A stretch of 64,000 nt of DNA from Rapana venosa (GCA_028751875.1 CM054141.1:45833682-45897681); one strand, 5' to 3'; counted from the stretch's first letter, positions 1 through 12,539 are shown. The notes: a model not told the origin generated them from the letters alone. Program-made: numbers and translations.

Positions 1-1606
1 TACATAGTGCATGATGTATTACATTTTTCAGGGTTCTTCAGTTTAGTTTTAAGATTAGGAGTACTCTTGTCTGCAATAGTGCTTAACTACAAGTTGATGT
101 CATCAGGGGATGGATGCGTCCTTTAGAGAAAGTGACTGAGTAGAAGATATAACTTATCTAACAATAGATTACTGCTTTCTACATTGACTTTTGTGTTGTG
201 TTTTGAAGATACTAGATCTTCAAAGTGAAGCTTCTTCGTGCCTTTGTCAGTTTATTTTTCTTTCTTTTAAAACTTGACTTCTAGACCTTTTTCAGCTGCT
301 GAGAGATTATCACTTGGAACCAGACCTTCATCAGTGTCTTTTTGTCATCAGTTTTGGTTAGGAATATGTTGTAAATGGGACTGTTTAGTGTATATTGTAG
401 TAAAGCATCTAACCAGTAGTCAACAGCTTTTGGGGGATCCCTTGAGCTGTTAACATTCATGAAGGGAGAGCAAAAGAGATCTGCAGAAAATGCTCTCCAT
501 CAAAGCTGAATAAAGAGTAGTAAGTGATATACTTGTGACCCATTTGGGGTGTTTCTTCTCCTGATTTAGACTGTGTAACATAAACAGGAAAGTGGTCACT
601 TGCTCTAAATACTGGAATACAAGTTTTGATAATGTGTGTGTTGGTTGTGTAGGTATGATCAAGAAATGTTTAAATGTTTTTGAAGCTGCAGTCGCATGTG
701 TAGGTGCATTAACAATTTAGAATAGATTGTAAGAAGAAGTAGTGTTCCATAGTTTAGATTTTATATAAATTGATGTTGAAATCTGTTATCTGAAGAATCC
801 AGTATATATGTATTTATTTATTCAGAGAGAGAAAAGAAGAGCCTGGACTCTTTCAAAACTTTTGACGTGATGTCAGTTTCATAAAATAGGTTTGTCTCTG
901 TGCGTGCTTCAAATGGTTTATACTTACGCCTGAGTTGCAGAGATAGACACTGGGTTAAATTGAGTTAAAGAAGACAAACTGCAAACATATGCTTTTTGCA
1001 AGAATACCCACATAGGTGTATGTGTGACCAGAACCATTAATTTTATACTATGTGAACTGTGGTATTATTGAAAGTTTGAGGTTATGGAGACCCAGATATA
1101 GGTGAGTATTTTGTGAGGTTCTTGTACAGGAGACAATGCTTTGAAGGGGAAAAACTGCTCAGGAAAATGAACACCTTAGTGAGAAAAAAAATTAACGCAG
1201 TAATCTTTTCTGTAAAGATGCGATAATTTATATGAATGTCTCATGGCCCATAGACATCACTGAGATCTGGTCTGTGTGTACATGCTCTCTGTGGTAATGG
1301 AAGAAAGATTGCTGCTGCAGTTTGATTTGCTGACTTGTACTGCAGAAGTAACCATTGGTCAGTAAACTAAACATACCCACAGATGTTGTGCTAATAAATT
1401 TAATACTCAAACCTGTGGTGGCCATTTAAAAAATAAGATACCTGTTTGTCAGGTAAGTAGTAATTGACCTGGAGATGGATGAGCTCTGCCAGGTTCAACA
1501 TTGCTTAAAACTTTTTTGTGTGATTCTCTATTGACTGACTCACAAAGGGTGTTTGGGGAGAAACCAGTCAGGTATTCTTAACTTTTTTCTATTACTATTG
1601 TTTCAG
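1..1606. other. Intronic sequence upstream of the first visible CEP135 exon
   Basis: No coding exon is recognisable here. The stretch is AT-rich, with only short chance reading frames on both strands. It ends in the polypyrimidine tract and AG that precede the exon at 1607, so it is most simply the 3' part of a long CEP135 intron. A CAG/gtaagt-like donor sequence occurs near 1452, but nothing before it reads as a conserved exon. Confidence 0.5.
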
Positions 1607-2563
1607 CTTGCTACAGATTCGTCATTGTCAGAACGGGCCAAACTAGAGCAACGAACTGAAGATGTTGAAGCAACATTGCGTTCTGTGAGTGCCTGAATTT
1701 GCCTGCTGTGTCTGTCTTCTTGTTTTCAGTCTGTTGGGAGTACTGTTCAGACTTTTCACTGGGTAGTTTTGTGCATTTAGAAAAGCTTTTCAAGCACTCC
1801 GATGGTTTGCTCGTGAAATGCATCAGTGTCTGTTTTGGTTTGTTGTGTTTTGGTTGGGGTTTTGTTGTGGGTTTTTTTTGGGGGGATGGTGTTTGTTTTT
1901 TGTTCCTTTGCTAGAGCTTCAAGGTTCATCGGTTGTGAGATTTTGTGTATGCAGCTGTTTTGACCCATCATTAAGGTAGCTGCATTCCAGTTTCGGGGAT
2001 GTGTCAGTGTTTGAAAAGATTTATAAAATTCGGCTCAATTTGATGTGTGAGATTTATTAACTATTACTGTCTTTGAAATGGGGTCATTATATTTTTCCCT
2101 TAACTCTACTATGCGACTTTGTGGTTTGAAAAAGGTAAGTGCTTTTTTTCCTGAGCACTTGTTATGGTCTGTATTCATGGGCAAGTAAGATATCGGAAGG
2201 CAGGAGAGGTATTATTGAGGCACCGCACACCTTTGCTGACTTGTACAAGATGAAAATGACCAGCAGACTTGAAGCCATTGTAAACGACTAGATACACCAT
2301 CCGTATCCTCAGTTGAACAACAGAACGGGAAGAATAGAGAGAAGTGTTGGGTGCAGGGCCCAAAGTGTAAGACCACATTGTTGTAACAACTCATTGGTTG
2401 TTAGTGTCATCCACTTCTTACACTTTGACAGGCTGTTAACTTATCAAGCAGATCGGTGATATCCTTTGGTGTGTTTGTAAAAGATTCATATTGTCAAACA
2501 AATAACTCTGTGTGTTGTTGCTTCAGTTTTACGTCTGTTCACTCAAAGGGATATTAGAAGACA

Positions 2564-2654
<91 letters not shown>

Positions 2655-5600
2655 GTGTCTGTCTGTCTGTGTGTGTTTGTATATGTGTGTGTGATTGTGT
2701 TATGAAGTTATCATTCATATTATTGATTTCTTTCTTATCCATGGAATTAATATGTGGAGTAAGAAATAAGCCGTATGCCTTTATCCTGTAACTTCTTGAT
2801 GAGTCACAAAAGACATTTTTGCTGATGTGGTCATCAGGTGGAGTCAGAACGCGATGAGCTGTTGGCACGCATGAGTACGCTGAAGGACGACAACAAGGCC
2901 TTGGAGGAGCAGACCAAGGACCAGGCTCTGCGCCTGAGCCAGATGGACGAGGAGGTCGCTCGCTTCAAGTCCTCCACTGCACAGCTCAAGTAAGACTCCA
3001 CTGGGGGGGTTTTCTTTTGCTCAGATAGAGCTCCGAGGTTTACTGACGGTGGGATTTTGTGCTTGCAACTGTTTTTTTGCTCACTATGAAGGTAATCGCG
3101 TTCCAACTTCAGGGATGTATGCTGGGTGTGTTCATGTTTCCGTAACCCACTGAACACTGTTGCTATTCTGCATGTGTATATACATGAATGGAATTAAGGC
3201 ACTGGCAGTATACACTTGGAATTGACCTAGAAGAATGTTAAAAAAAATTTTTTTAAACACCCTTAATTTACCAGACGCTGCTGAGATTCAAACCCATGAC
3301 TTCATGGACCGATGGGATTGAAGGCAGACACTCTTAACCACTCAACTATAGCATCCAGATGTCTGACTTCTCCCTTAACTCTTCGAGGAGTCATTGAGGC
3401 ACTGGACTGTACTTTTCGAGCCTTGTGTCTTGGGCGAGTTAAATAAATAAAAAATACATATCGGGTATGGGTTGTTTTTTTTTACCATCCATACCCCCAG
3501 CTAGACCTTACCTGCTCTTCCAGACTGTGCAAACATAATCCTATACACCTTCACTTTCAGACTGCTGGTGGAGGAAGCCGAGAAGTCGCTGGACGAGACG
3601 CGGCACAGGCTGTCTCGGCGAGAGAAGGAGCTGCAGGCACAGGAGCACCGGTGTGTGTCGCTGGAGGACCAGCTGGTGACCATGCAGCACAAGGGGGCAG
3701 AGCAGCGCGACGAGATGCTGGCCATGAGGAACACTCTGGCCGCTGTGGACCGGGAGAAGGACGGCCTGCAGATGGCCGTGGATGAGAAGACGGAGAAAGT
3801 GTCCATGATGAATGCCGAGCTGCATGACCGGGTGAGGGGTTAGGGAGAGGCTGGGGTGGTTGCTGTTTGAGTTTCTTTAACCTTTTCCCTGCAGTTAACC
3901 CGCTGTGGGGGGTAAGCAATCATCTACTGACCCTTACCTGCGTATCACCCTCTGCTGGGTTACAGTAGCGTACAAGTGTGCTCAGTGCACGTGTACTCTC
4001 CCTTAATGTGAGGAGAATGTTAAAAGTTTTCATGGAGAACATTTTCTTTATGAGTGCTGTGGTTGTGTGTGTGAACCTATGTGTTTTTTATGGCTAAAGT
4101 GGTGTTTTGTTCATACAGTCTTATGTGCTTGTGTGTGCATGTACATTCACACACATTTACATTCACTTATAACAGATAGTCAATATGCAGGCATGCATGC
4201 ACTCATGCATGCACACACACACACACGCACGGACAAACACACATGGACAAACACACACACACAAAAACACACATGCGCGCACACACACACTTGCTGTACC
4301 CATAGTCCTGTCATTGGAAGCTAGATCACTTTTTATTTTCCTTGTACACACAAAGCTTTTACACCCACGCTGCCCTGGAAAATAAGATTACGCAAGGTTT
4401 GTGTAGAGAGTGAAGATGCTGCTGTAAGAATAAGCACAGTGATAAAGTAAAAAGATGCGGAGATTTTTGTGTGCTCTATCAGTCACCTATTTGGGTGGAC
4501 AGCCCAGTGATTAGCCTGATGGCTAGAATACTGTGTTTGCAATCTGACAGCCTGGGTTCAAGCCACTACTGAGACACCTGTTCTAGGGAATTTTTTTTCC
4601 CCTGGAGTTAGTATCAGTGTTCACTCCACTACCCCAAAAGTCCTTCAGATGAGACTATTAACCAAGGTTCCATGTGGGAACACATGCAGAACATGTTGCA
4701 CACACAACCTGCTCTAACTTTGTGAAGAGTAGGTCATTGTGTACGGGTGGGAACAGATGACAAAATTTGCAAAACTTCATTTACTTGGAGACTGGATGTG
4801 AAAAAGCACTTGAGTGCTTAGTCATTATCCTTAAAATAAAAAGTTGAATAAATGAATTTATACTCATTCATTCATTCATCCATTTATTCATTCAGTTATT
4901 CATTTATTTATTCATTAATTTGTTACAGGAGCGAGTGGTGAGTGAACTGAAGGTTCGAGTTGGGGAATTGGAAGCACAACTGCAGTGAGTATTCTCTGAG
5001 CTTTTTTCTACCTTTGAGTGTGCGTGTGTATTTGTATGTGTGTGTGTGTTTGCGTGCATTGTGTGTGTTTGTGCGTGTGCGCATGTACACAGGAGTGTTA
5101 TGTTTATATATGTTTCTGTCTGTGAGTCTGTTACTTATATCATTCTATCCCCCCTCCACCCCAACCCCACCCCCCTTTTGAGCTGTTGGGCTGCCAGGGA
5201 CCTGTCAGTATAAATAGCATCCCCACCTTCTGCAAATTCTTTGCTAGAAATTCCCTCTTTTCTGTCCCTCTCTTTGTTTCTGTTTTGTTCTTGTATTATT
5301 CATGAAAATGATATCAATAATACTTTTTATTTTTATTACCATTTTCATCGTCTTTATCATCACTATCATCATCATGAAGAAGTAGGACATATATAATGGG
5401 GGGGGAAGCAGTACATAGCCTATTAAATCCTATTAAATTTGTTGTCGTATCTCTGAACAGTCACGCCAACGACAGCCTGAGCATGAAGGATCGTGAAATC
5501 AAGAGCCTGCGTCGTCAGGTGGAGAGCAGCAACGAGGACCTGCAGGAGGCCAGCAGGGGGCGTGACCTGGCCATGCAGGAAAACCGGCGCCTTCAGGATG

Positions 5601-8600
5601 ACCTGTCGGTCATGACCAGGGAGAACCAGGTAAACACAACTATGGACCGTTTAACCCTCCAGCTGTTCAGTTGCTTTCTTTTCTTCTTCTAGTGTATGTC
5701 TTCTTTTCTTTATCTGCTTTCTGTTAGGTTATTGTACTGCCTCAGTGCTTGTGATCTTCATTCAGATCATTATATCCATAACTTCTCTCTTCCTACTTTG
5801 GCGTTTTTTGTAGCATTGATAGTCGGTACAGATTCTGTAGATAAAATTCTGGCTGATGTCTGCTGAAATAGCATTATTATTGCGTATGCTATCATTTCTC
5901 TTTTTGATAGCTGCTTGTATAGGAATTTGATTGTACAAAAGAAAGGCAGGGTTCGGGTACATGAAGGGTCAAGTATACTGAACTGATCAAAAGAAAAGAG
6001 TTTATAGTGCATGGGACACGCAAAATACAACATAGACTAAACTCCAGTCTTGTTGTTGTGCTCAGAACAAAAGGGAGTGGATGCAAAAAGTGCGTGTTTA
6101 GTTTAGAGCCAAGATGTATGTATATTGAAATCTGAGGGTAATCGCAACATGACCTGGCCAGATCAGGCTTCTTGTCATACCCCTTGAGGAGTTGGTGGGG
6201 CACTGCATTCAATGTTCAGGCAGTGTGTGTAGGGCATGTTGAACTTGGTAGAAACCATCCCTTTCCAGGTCAACAGATTACCCGATGGATAGTTTTGCAT
6301 CGTCCATGTCACACAGAACATGGCTAGTCTGCTCTTCTGTGGAAAGTGCATGGGTTTTTTAATGAGTGAGCAGGATATTCTGCATGTGCTCGCACATGGG
6401 ACCTTGGTTTATTGTCAAACCTGAAGGAGTTTCAAGGGAGTGGAATCAGAACTGATGTTTCCTTTTGGGGGGAAAAGGGAGTGCATTCAGTAACAATGGC
6501 TTCTAGGAGAAAAAGGAACTTTCAAAACAGTGGAATCAGTAACACTGTTACCTCTTGTGGAAACTCCCTCAGAGGGATACTTGGTGGAGATTCAAACCGC
6601 ACCCTCAGCCACTATTCTATGCTCTCATCACTAAGCTGTCCTGTTCTTCTAATCACATAGTAAGGAATGCAAAAGAAGAAAAGTAATGACAGAGTGCATG
6701 TGTGTGTGTTTGCAGAAAGTGAATGCCTGAACTAGACGAGATTCTCTCAGACCGGGAAGCGCTGAAAACACAGGTCCAGCAGTACATTCTGGAAGTGCGT
6801 CGTGTGGAGGACACCTTAGCCAGCAAGGTCAGCTATAGTATAAATGTGTCTGAGATGACAATTCATTTGTGTTGATTTTCAGATTCATAAGAATAATATA
6901 TTAAAGTGTCCATCAGGAACATCTGTCTGTTTTGAGATTGTGAAGTATTTGTATTCAGATTCATAAGAATGATATAAAAGAATTCATCAGGAATGTCTGT
7001 GTGTTTTTTGAAGTCATGAAGTACTTGAACATAGATTCATAAGGATAGAGTAAAGGAGATTATTTTAACTCCATGCCTGGTGTTAAACATAGAAAACAGA
7101 TACTAATCAGATTGTCAATAGGGATTTCTCCGTGCCATAGTGTGTATGCACATATGGCTTTATGTGTTTGGTGCAAGAGAAAGAGGAAGAGAAATATTTG
7201 GAATGAACAATTTGTTCTGCCTTCTTCTGTCAGTCATACCGTGATTCATTATCAAGGAAATATTGGGGTTGAGGGTTTTTTACCTGCCCTCTTTTCTGTC
7301 AGCCATAAGTTTTCCATTCACCTTAATCATGTCCCTTTATACCATTCTCCACCCTCCAGGAACAAGAACGCTCCGACCTGCTGGAGCAGTATCGCAAGCT
7401 GTCGATGGAGGCGGAGCAGTACCAGACAGTGTCTCACCAGCTGGAGAGCGAGGGCTCCAACATGCGTCTGGAGATCATGACCAAGGACTCGGAGCTGAGA
7501 CGAGCTCACGACAAGCTGGACAGTCAGAGCGAGAGATCCAAGAGGTATGGGCTGGCTGCTGGTTGTTAGGAAAGGGTTGATTTCACTTTACTTCACTTGA
7601 CTTGAGTGCTTTTGTGTGTGTTCCTCAGCCAGAGCTTCGAGGTTCTCCAAAGGTGACATTTTTGCATATGAGAACATTTTTTACCATGACTTCAGGAATA
7701 ATGTCTAAATATAACGCTAGTGCACATCCAGACACAGACGCTAACATACACAAAAACACATACGTACACACAAACACACTTATGTGCATGCATGTTTACA
7801 CATACACGAACACACGCAGCACATGTGTTCACACACACACTCCTGCACACACAAACACCCTACAACCACACACACACGCACACACACATACACACACTCA
7901 CTAAAACACGCACTAAAACACACACAGACATTCAAATTCACACACAAAATCGCTCATACATCAGCCACTAAACATGAGTGCTATAGCACACTAACTATAC
8001 ATACACACACAAAAAAGATCCCCACCCCGATAACCTGCTAACCTGTCACTCTGTGTGTGCACAGCATGTGCAGACGCAGCAGGCCTACGAGCAGCAGGTG
8101 TTGACCTTGACCCACTCCGTCACCACGCTGGAAGAGAACCTGCGTCAGGCGGAGGACGAGAAGAGCATGCTGCGTGCCGACTGCACCGCCGCCAAAGAAA
8201 ACGCTGCGCAGCTAGACAGCATCAAGGAACAGCTGCTGCGCAAACAGACCGCCCTGCAGCTGGATAAGGAACAGGTGAGCAGACGACAAGGTTGTTTTGG
8301 TTTTTGTTTTGTTTTTTTTGGGGGGGGGGGGGTCGTTGGTTCTGTGGAAGAGAGAGGGCAGGGAAGGGGTTTACTGTTTTTATGGGGGGTTTTTGTTTTT
8401 TTGTATGTTTACTTTGGGAAAGTTTTGGTGTGTTTATTTAGAACATTTCTTCCAGGAAGAAGGGGGGTAGGAAGGTGTTTTTTGATTTGGCTTTTGTTTG
8501 GGATTTTTCTGTGATTTGAGGTTTTCTTTTTTTTTTCTTTTTTGGGGAGGGGAGTGTTGGAGGTGGTGGGTTTGTTTTATCTTTCAGTCTTTGTTTCTCT

Positions 8601-11600
8601 CTTATTTCTTCACATTTTCTATGTCATTTTTTTTTTTCCTTTTAGGAGGTTTTGTTGGGTTTTATTCCTCTTGTGAATAGTATGTGATACTTATCATATT
8701 CATTATAAGTAGGGTGTTAGAAAGTTAACCGCATTTGTCCTGCAGGTTAGGAAAAAAGGTTGTCTTTTTTTTTTTACAAACTTAATTTGGGGGAGAGGGG
8801 ATCGTTGCTTTGCTCTGATGTGGCCTATGTAATCAGCTGGATCTTAGCATCAAATTAATTGATTGTTATCCCAATATTAAAAAAGAATCTTAAATGATCC
8901 ATAACAAATGTACGTGATACATTCAGGTGGCTTATTTTTCAAATCAAGCATTCATCTCATTAGTAAAAAAAGAATATAAAACCTTTGATACCAGTACTAA
9001 TAGTACATAAACACACACACATTCACAGACATCCTTCAGATGAGATTATAAACTGAAGCCCTGTGTGTGAACGCACTCTGAACATCTTGCGCACACATTA
9101 AATCCTGTTCCGCTTTTTGAAAGAGTAGGCCATTGTGTGCCAGTGGGAACAGATGACAAAATTTACAAAACCGCATACACACAGGGACTGGATGTAAAAA
9201 AGCACAGGAGTGTTTATTCCATTATTCTTGATATAAAAGAAGAAACACACCAACACACACACACACACACACACACCACCACCACCACACACACCACACC
9301 ACACCACACCACACCACACACACACAACCACCACACCACACCGCCACCACCACCAGATGTCTCATCACAGATCTGCATTCACTGAATAGCTTAACCACCA
9401 GTCAAAATGAAGCCTTGCAGCAGACAGCAACATCACACTTCACTTCGGAAAAGTAAGCCATCATGTGCCGGTGGGAACGATTGACAAAATTTTAACAAAA
9501 CTACATAACACACGGAGACTGGATATTTTAAAAAAAGCACACGAGTGCTTTATTGCGTTATCCTCTCAATAAAAGAATAAAAATGTTAAAACGTGAAAAC
9601 TGTTGCCTGTGCCGACAGCTTCAAGCCCTGGTGGAGGACTTGCAGCAGGAGAGCGACTGCCTGAAGGCCCAGGTGCACCAGGAGCGCAGCGCGGTGAAGA
9701 ACCTGGAGGGCTTGCTGCAGGCCGGCAGAGAGAAAGAGTTCCAGAGCCAGCTCACCTCCCAGGAACGCAACACCGAGATCCAGATGTTGAAGGACCGTCT
9801 CACGCTCAATGACGGCAAGATGTAAGTCTGTTGTGGGGTTTCGGGGAGGTGGGGGTGCTGTTGTTTTGAAAGGTCTTTTTGTTGTTGTTGGGGTTTTGTG
9901 GGGTTGTGTGGGGGGGTGCAAGATGTAAGTTTTTTTCTGGTTTTTTTCAGAGGAGTGGGGTGGAATGGCATGACTGTGGGTCAAGGATAAATAGTTTTGA
10001 AAGCCTTTCTTTTTTTTTAATGGAAGGGGGATAGGGAGGGGTATAGGGAATGGTTTTGGAGGGTTACTTTTTTAACCATGTCTTGTACTTTTTCCGACTT
10101 TGTACTGTTTATCATTTCAGTTAAATTTTGGAAGGTCCTTTTAATTCACCATCCAGTTTTTGTGATTTTGGTTGGAAGTTTATAAATAAAACATTCTGAA
10201 AAAAAAGTACATAAAACAAATGAATAAAACATTCTGTGTGCAATGCAGCCAAGCCCAAGGCAGAGAAGTGGCAGCCCTGAGAACTCAGAACATCGAGCTG
10301 GAGGGTGACGTGGAACGGTTACGTCGACAGCTGACCAATGAGAGGTTTGAAAGGTGAGTATCAATATCACGCAGTGGTCACGGCCTTCAGCATGTGCCTA
10401 GGCCAGTCATCTGCTGTAGTTTTGGACAGTGGAAGCTCTACTTTCAGGCAGGAAGTACAACTGGAAGGGGACAGGGCAGAGAGGGAAGTAAATGTGCAAA
10501 GCCATGATATATGAAACACATGGGAGAGGGAGGGGTGGGGGTTCTTTTTTTTTAATAGGTAGATTTGAATAGTTGTTGTTGTTGTTGTTGTTGTGCGTTC
10601 CCCAGCTTTACACCCTGGGGGTCACCCAGAACATGCACTCTGACTCACTCATCCCACCTGGGAATCACTGTGAGATAGGAAGTACACCGGGTGAGAAGTT
10701 TGCGTGTACGACTATTTTCAAGTACCTTGCCACATAGGCAGCCATACTCCGACTTCAGAGGAAGATTTGAATAGTGATAGTGTGTGTATTTCAAAACAAA
10801 ACTATTCAGGTTTTAGGGGGTGCTTGTTTTGAGGGGGTGTGTTCATTTTTTGGGAGGGGTTGGGTTTATTTAGTGGTTTGTTTGTTAGTTTTGAGATTGG
10901 GTTGGTTTTTGTTGGGGGGAGAGGTGTGGGGGGGATTTCATAAGTTTGGAAAATGTTGTAATTCCTGAGAAAAGAAATTGGATTACAAACTACAGTAGCT
11001 AGTTATAAGGAACAGTAAAGATTTGTGTGAGATTGTGCATAATGTCAGAGAGCTGTGGTGACATTTAAAGAATAAAAGAAGACAGATTTAATTTTAAGAA
11101 GAGTAACAGCCAGTCTTATTAAAGCAGAGAAGTAGCAATGCTGGACAGTCACAAAAGATGAAGCAGAAAACAAAAGCAAATTCTTGAAGGAGAAGTCACA
11201 ATGAATGCATAAAAAACAAGTTTTTTACACATAAATATCACATACTGTCATCGTAATTGATCAACATCATCGCTGATAATGATTGAGCAAAAATGTTATT
11301 GCTTACGTTTCATTTACAGGGAGCGTGCTGTCCAGGAGTTACGAAGAAACGGAATCACACCACCAATCATGATTTCGGAATATTCCGCAGACCTGAGCCA
11401 TAACCGATCTTTAAGCCGTGAACGTGCTCGATCTCGCTCACGTTCCCCCTCACCTGCTCGCAGTCCACCTCGGTAAGTGTTGTTACATTAACTCTGTATG
11501 TTGTTGTTGTTTGTTGTGTGTGTGTTCCCCAGCTTAACGTCATGGGGGTTGCCCAATATTAAGCATTCACTGCGTGAGAAGTTTGTGTGGATGGCTGTTT

Positions 11601-11965
11601 TCATGTACCTCACCATATAGGCAGGTGTACTCCAGCTTCAGAGAATTTTGTTGTTCTCCTTTTAAGGAGAATACAGATAGTTATGATAAGTTCCTATCAT
11701 GGCTGACAAGAATCTGAACATTACAGAGTATGACGTTTTAATGATGCCTTGACACTTAGCTTACATCATTAACTGACCAAGCTTTTGGCCTGGCTAACTT
11801 GACGGGTGAGAATGACCACAAGACTGTTGAAAAGGGATTTTTAAAAGAAAATGATAACACATATGTTCCAGGTATCGCAGCAGCAGGGGACAGTCACCTG
11901 AAGCCTACATAGAAACAGACTACAGGGAAACCTCGCTGAAAACCTATACTCATGACGTTCTGTGA
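1607..11965 (+). CDS. CEP135: CEP135-like centriolar coiled-coil protein, C-terminal exons (5' end outside window)
   Basis: Twelve exons encode about 595 residues of almost continuous heptad-rich coiled coil: 1607-1684, 2838-2989, 3561-3831, 4929-4984, 5461-5629, 6716-6827, 7360-7544, 8065-8274, 9619-9821, 10249-10353, 11320-11472 and 11872-11965. The stop is TGA at 11963-11965. CEP135 is a centriole cartwheel/assembly scaffold, and TSGA10 is its closest relative. The call rests on order-conserved blocks known from vertebrate CEP135: an ENQ block followed by a DREAL...YILEVRRVE segment, AYEQQV, VKNLEGLL...REKEFQSQLTS, TEIQMLKDRLTL, and an ERAVQELRRNG...PP motif just before the tail. The tail is Arg/Ser-rich (SRERARSRSRSPSPARSPP), which suggests phosphorylation. 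Phases agree at all junctions except two: an extra base inside exon 6716-6827 and a missing base at the 7544/8065 junction. The N-terminal exons lie before the window. TSGA10 is the main alternative name. Confidence 0.82.
1905..2005 (-). mobile_element. SINE family B fragment
   Basis: It contains the block 'gagcttcaaggttcatcggt', then a 'gagattttgtgtatgcagc' segment and 'cattaaggtagctgcattcc'. The same order recurs at 3010-3125, 16375-16490, 36700-36780 and 62508-62590. It is the head-distal part of family B, whose full copies at 3005-3362 and 35475-35868 include a tRNA-like head. Orientation follows those copies. Confidence 0.6.
2568..2646. repeat. (TG)n microsatellite
   Basis: About 79 bp of uninterrupted TG dinucleotide followed by impure TG/TCTG. 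It gives long artificial Cys-Val or His-Thr reading frames in several frames, which are not genes. Confidence 0.95.
3005..3362 (-). mobile_element. SINE family B, full-length copy with tRNA-like head
   Basis: Read on the minus strand, the right end carries tRNA-like promoter boxes: an A box around 'tagttgagtggttaagag' and a B box 'gggtttgaatc' near 3285-3350. The body follows, then the end containing 'accattaaggtagcc'-type sequence. The same architecture recurs at 35475-35868. A polymerase III-type head plus a non-tRNA body defines a tRNA-derived SINE. The copy is diverged and lies in a CEP135 intron. Confidence 0.7.
4195..4300. repeat. Imperfect (CA)n microsatellite
   Basis: CA-rich low-complexity DNA in a CEP135 intron with interspersed 'gcac' and 'aaac' variants. 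Confidence 0.85.
4497..4853 (+). mobile_element. SINE family A, near full-length copy
   Basis: A tRNA-like head comes first ('cagtgattagcctgatggct', then 'gcctgggttcaagcc' as B box). It is followed by a body with 'agtccttcagatgagactat', 'gggaacagatgacaaaattt' and 'gactggatgtgaaaaagcac', and it ends in 'attatccttaaaataaaa'. The same blocks recur in about ten places in the window. It lies in the intron between CEP135 exons 3561-3831 and 4929-4984. Confidence 0.75.
5185..5300. repeat. Dispersed repeat C, partial copy in a CEP135 intron
   Basis: The segment from 'gacctgtcagtataaatagc' through the 'ccctctctttgtttctg' stretch is repeated, with changes, at 19615-19935 and 20440-20735. Only the left part is present here. 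The family is unidentified; see the longer copies. Confidence 0.55.
6716..6827 (+). CDS. CEP135: CEP135 exon carrying an apparent one-base insertion
   Basis: The acceptor tttgcag ends at 6715 and the preceding exon exits in phase 0. Reading from 6716 gives K-V-N-A and then a TGA stop. Removing one base near 6728 restores a 33-codon frame (6729-6827, starting ELDEILSDREAL) that matches the family and exits in phase 0 at GCCAGCAAG/gtcagc. The four residues before the break also align with the family, so the acceptor is right and the anomaly is a single base in the exon body. It could be a consensus error, a real allele or a disabling mutation. Confidence 0.7.
6885..7060 (+). repeat. Short tandem duplication, about 66-76 bp, three copies
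   Basis: The block beginning 'agattcataag' and ending in 'catcaggaa...tctgt' and 'gaagta' recurs at 6891, 6957 and 7033 with substitutions and small indels. It lies in a CEP135 intron. Confidence 0.7.
7618..7690 (-). mobile_element. SINE family B, short fragment
   Basis: The sequence 'agagcttcgaggttctccaa' followed by 'tttttgcatatgagaac' is a degraded version of the block at 3020-3125. It is only a fragment, so the assignment is tentative. Confidence 0.4.
7715..7970. repeat. CA-rich low-complexity DNA
   Basis: About 250 bp of impure CA/CACG repeat in the intron before the CEP135 exon at 8065. It yields spurious His-Thr reading frames in three frames. Confidence 0.85.
9028..9243 (+). mobile_element. 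SINE family A, head-less copy
   Basis: The body starts at 'catccttcagatgagattat' and runs through 'gggaacagatgacaaaattt', 'gggactggatgtaaaaaagc' and 'ttattccattattcttgata'. The tRNA-like head is missing. A CA-rich microsatellite at 9254-9350 follows the tail directly, as is common at SINE 3' ends. Confidence 0.75.
9254..9350. repeat. (CA)n and CACAC/CACC microsatellite
   Basis: Compound CA, ACC and CACAC repeat abutting the tail of the family A SINE at 9028-9243. Confidence 0.9.
9445..9580 (+). mobile_element. SINE family A, 3' fragment
   Basis: It contains 'tgccggtgggaacgattgac', 'gactggatattttaaaaaaa' and 'attgcgttatcctctcaata', the distal half of family A. It lies 39 bp before the CEP135 exon at 9619, so the SINE 3' end sits next to that exon's acceptor region. 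Confidence 0.7.
10572..10772 (-). mobile_element. SINE family B variant, partial (with GTT run)
   Basis: It begins with a (GTT)n run and 'gcgttccccagctttacacc', then 'gggtgagaagtttgcgtgta' and 'gccacataggcagccatactccgacttcag' (split here only for description). Close relatives lie at 11497-11645 and 15797-15935. The last block resembles the end of the family B fragments, so these are probably subfamilies of one SINE. Confidence 0.6.
11497..11645 (-). mobile_element. SINE family B variant, partial
   Basis: GTT run, 'gtgttccccagcttaacgtc', 'cgtgagaagtttgtgtggat', then 'ataggcaggtgtactccagc'. It is a shorter relative of the copy at 10572-10772 and lies in the last CEP135 intron. Confidence 0.6.
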
Positions 11966-12539
11966 CCCCCACCTCATGACCTTGACATTGCTGGCGACCC
12001 TCAGTATTGCGCTTGACTTCAGCATCCATGCGACATTGACCTCATTAGTATCAAGTCTGACAACTGCTGTTAACACCTTACTTGCCAGCATTAGAATTGT
12101 TTACTAGATGCTGACATAGAGGAAAGAAGATGACTACTGAAATGAAATCCTGACCCTTACACCCCATGAGTTCTGTGGATAAAAGAGTGTGTTTGAAAAT
12201 TTTGCTTGGAGGGCTGTTACTTCTGGGGGAACTTTTCCTTTTCTCCTCTTCTTCCTCATCTTCCTCATTTTTCTGGATTGTTTTTTTTAAAGACAAACAA
12301 GTCTTTTTATACATGTAATCATTTGTGTCGATGATGATGAATAGTTTGAAGCCAGATACTGTGATAACTGTAGAAAAAGTTTACTGCTGATTGTACATTT
12401 TCATGATATAGATCATTGGGTGATTGTGGGTACTGAGTGATTTTATCAGGTATGACAAAAGGCAGTGGTTGATGTCCGTAATGTACCTCCTAGACTATGC
12501 TGAAATGTTTCTACATGTCGAAGGAAGTCCTTTTTTATT

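Noticed and set aside
2512..2868. Overlapping open frames of poly Cys-Val or His-Thr around 2.5-2.9 kb and similar ones at 7.7-8.0, 17.7-18.0 and 51.1-51.5 kb
   Set aside because: They are translations of dinucleotide microsatellites and occur in several frames at once.
11894..12091. Minus-strand frames across the CEP135 terminal exon
   Set aside because: They overlap the conserved coding tail on the plus strand and match nothing known.
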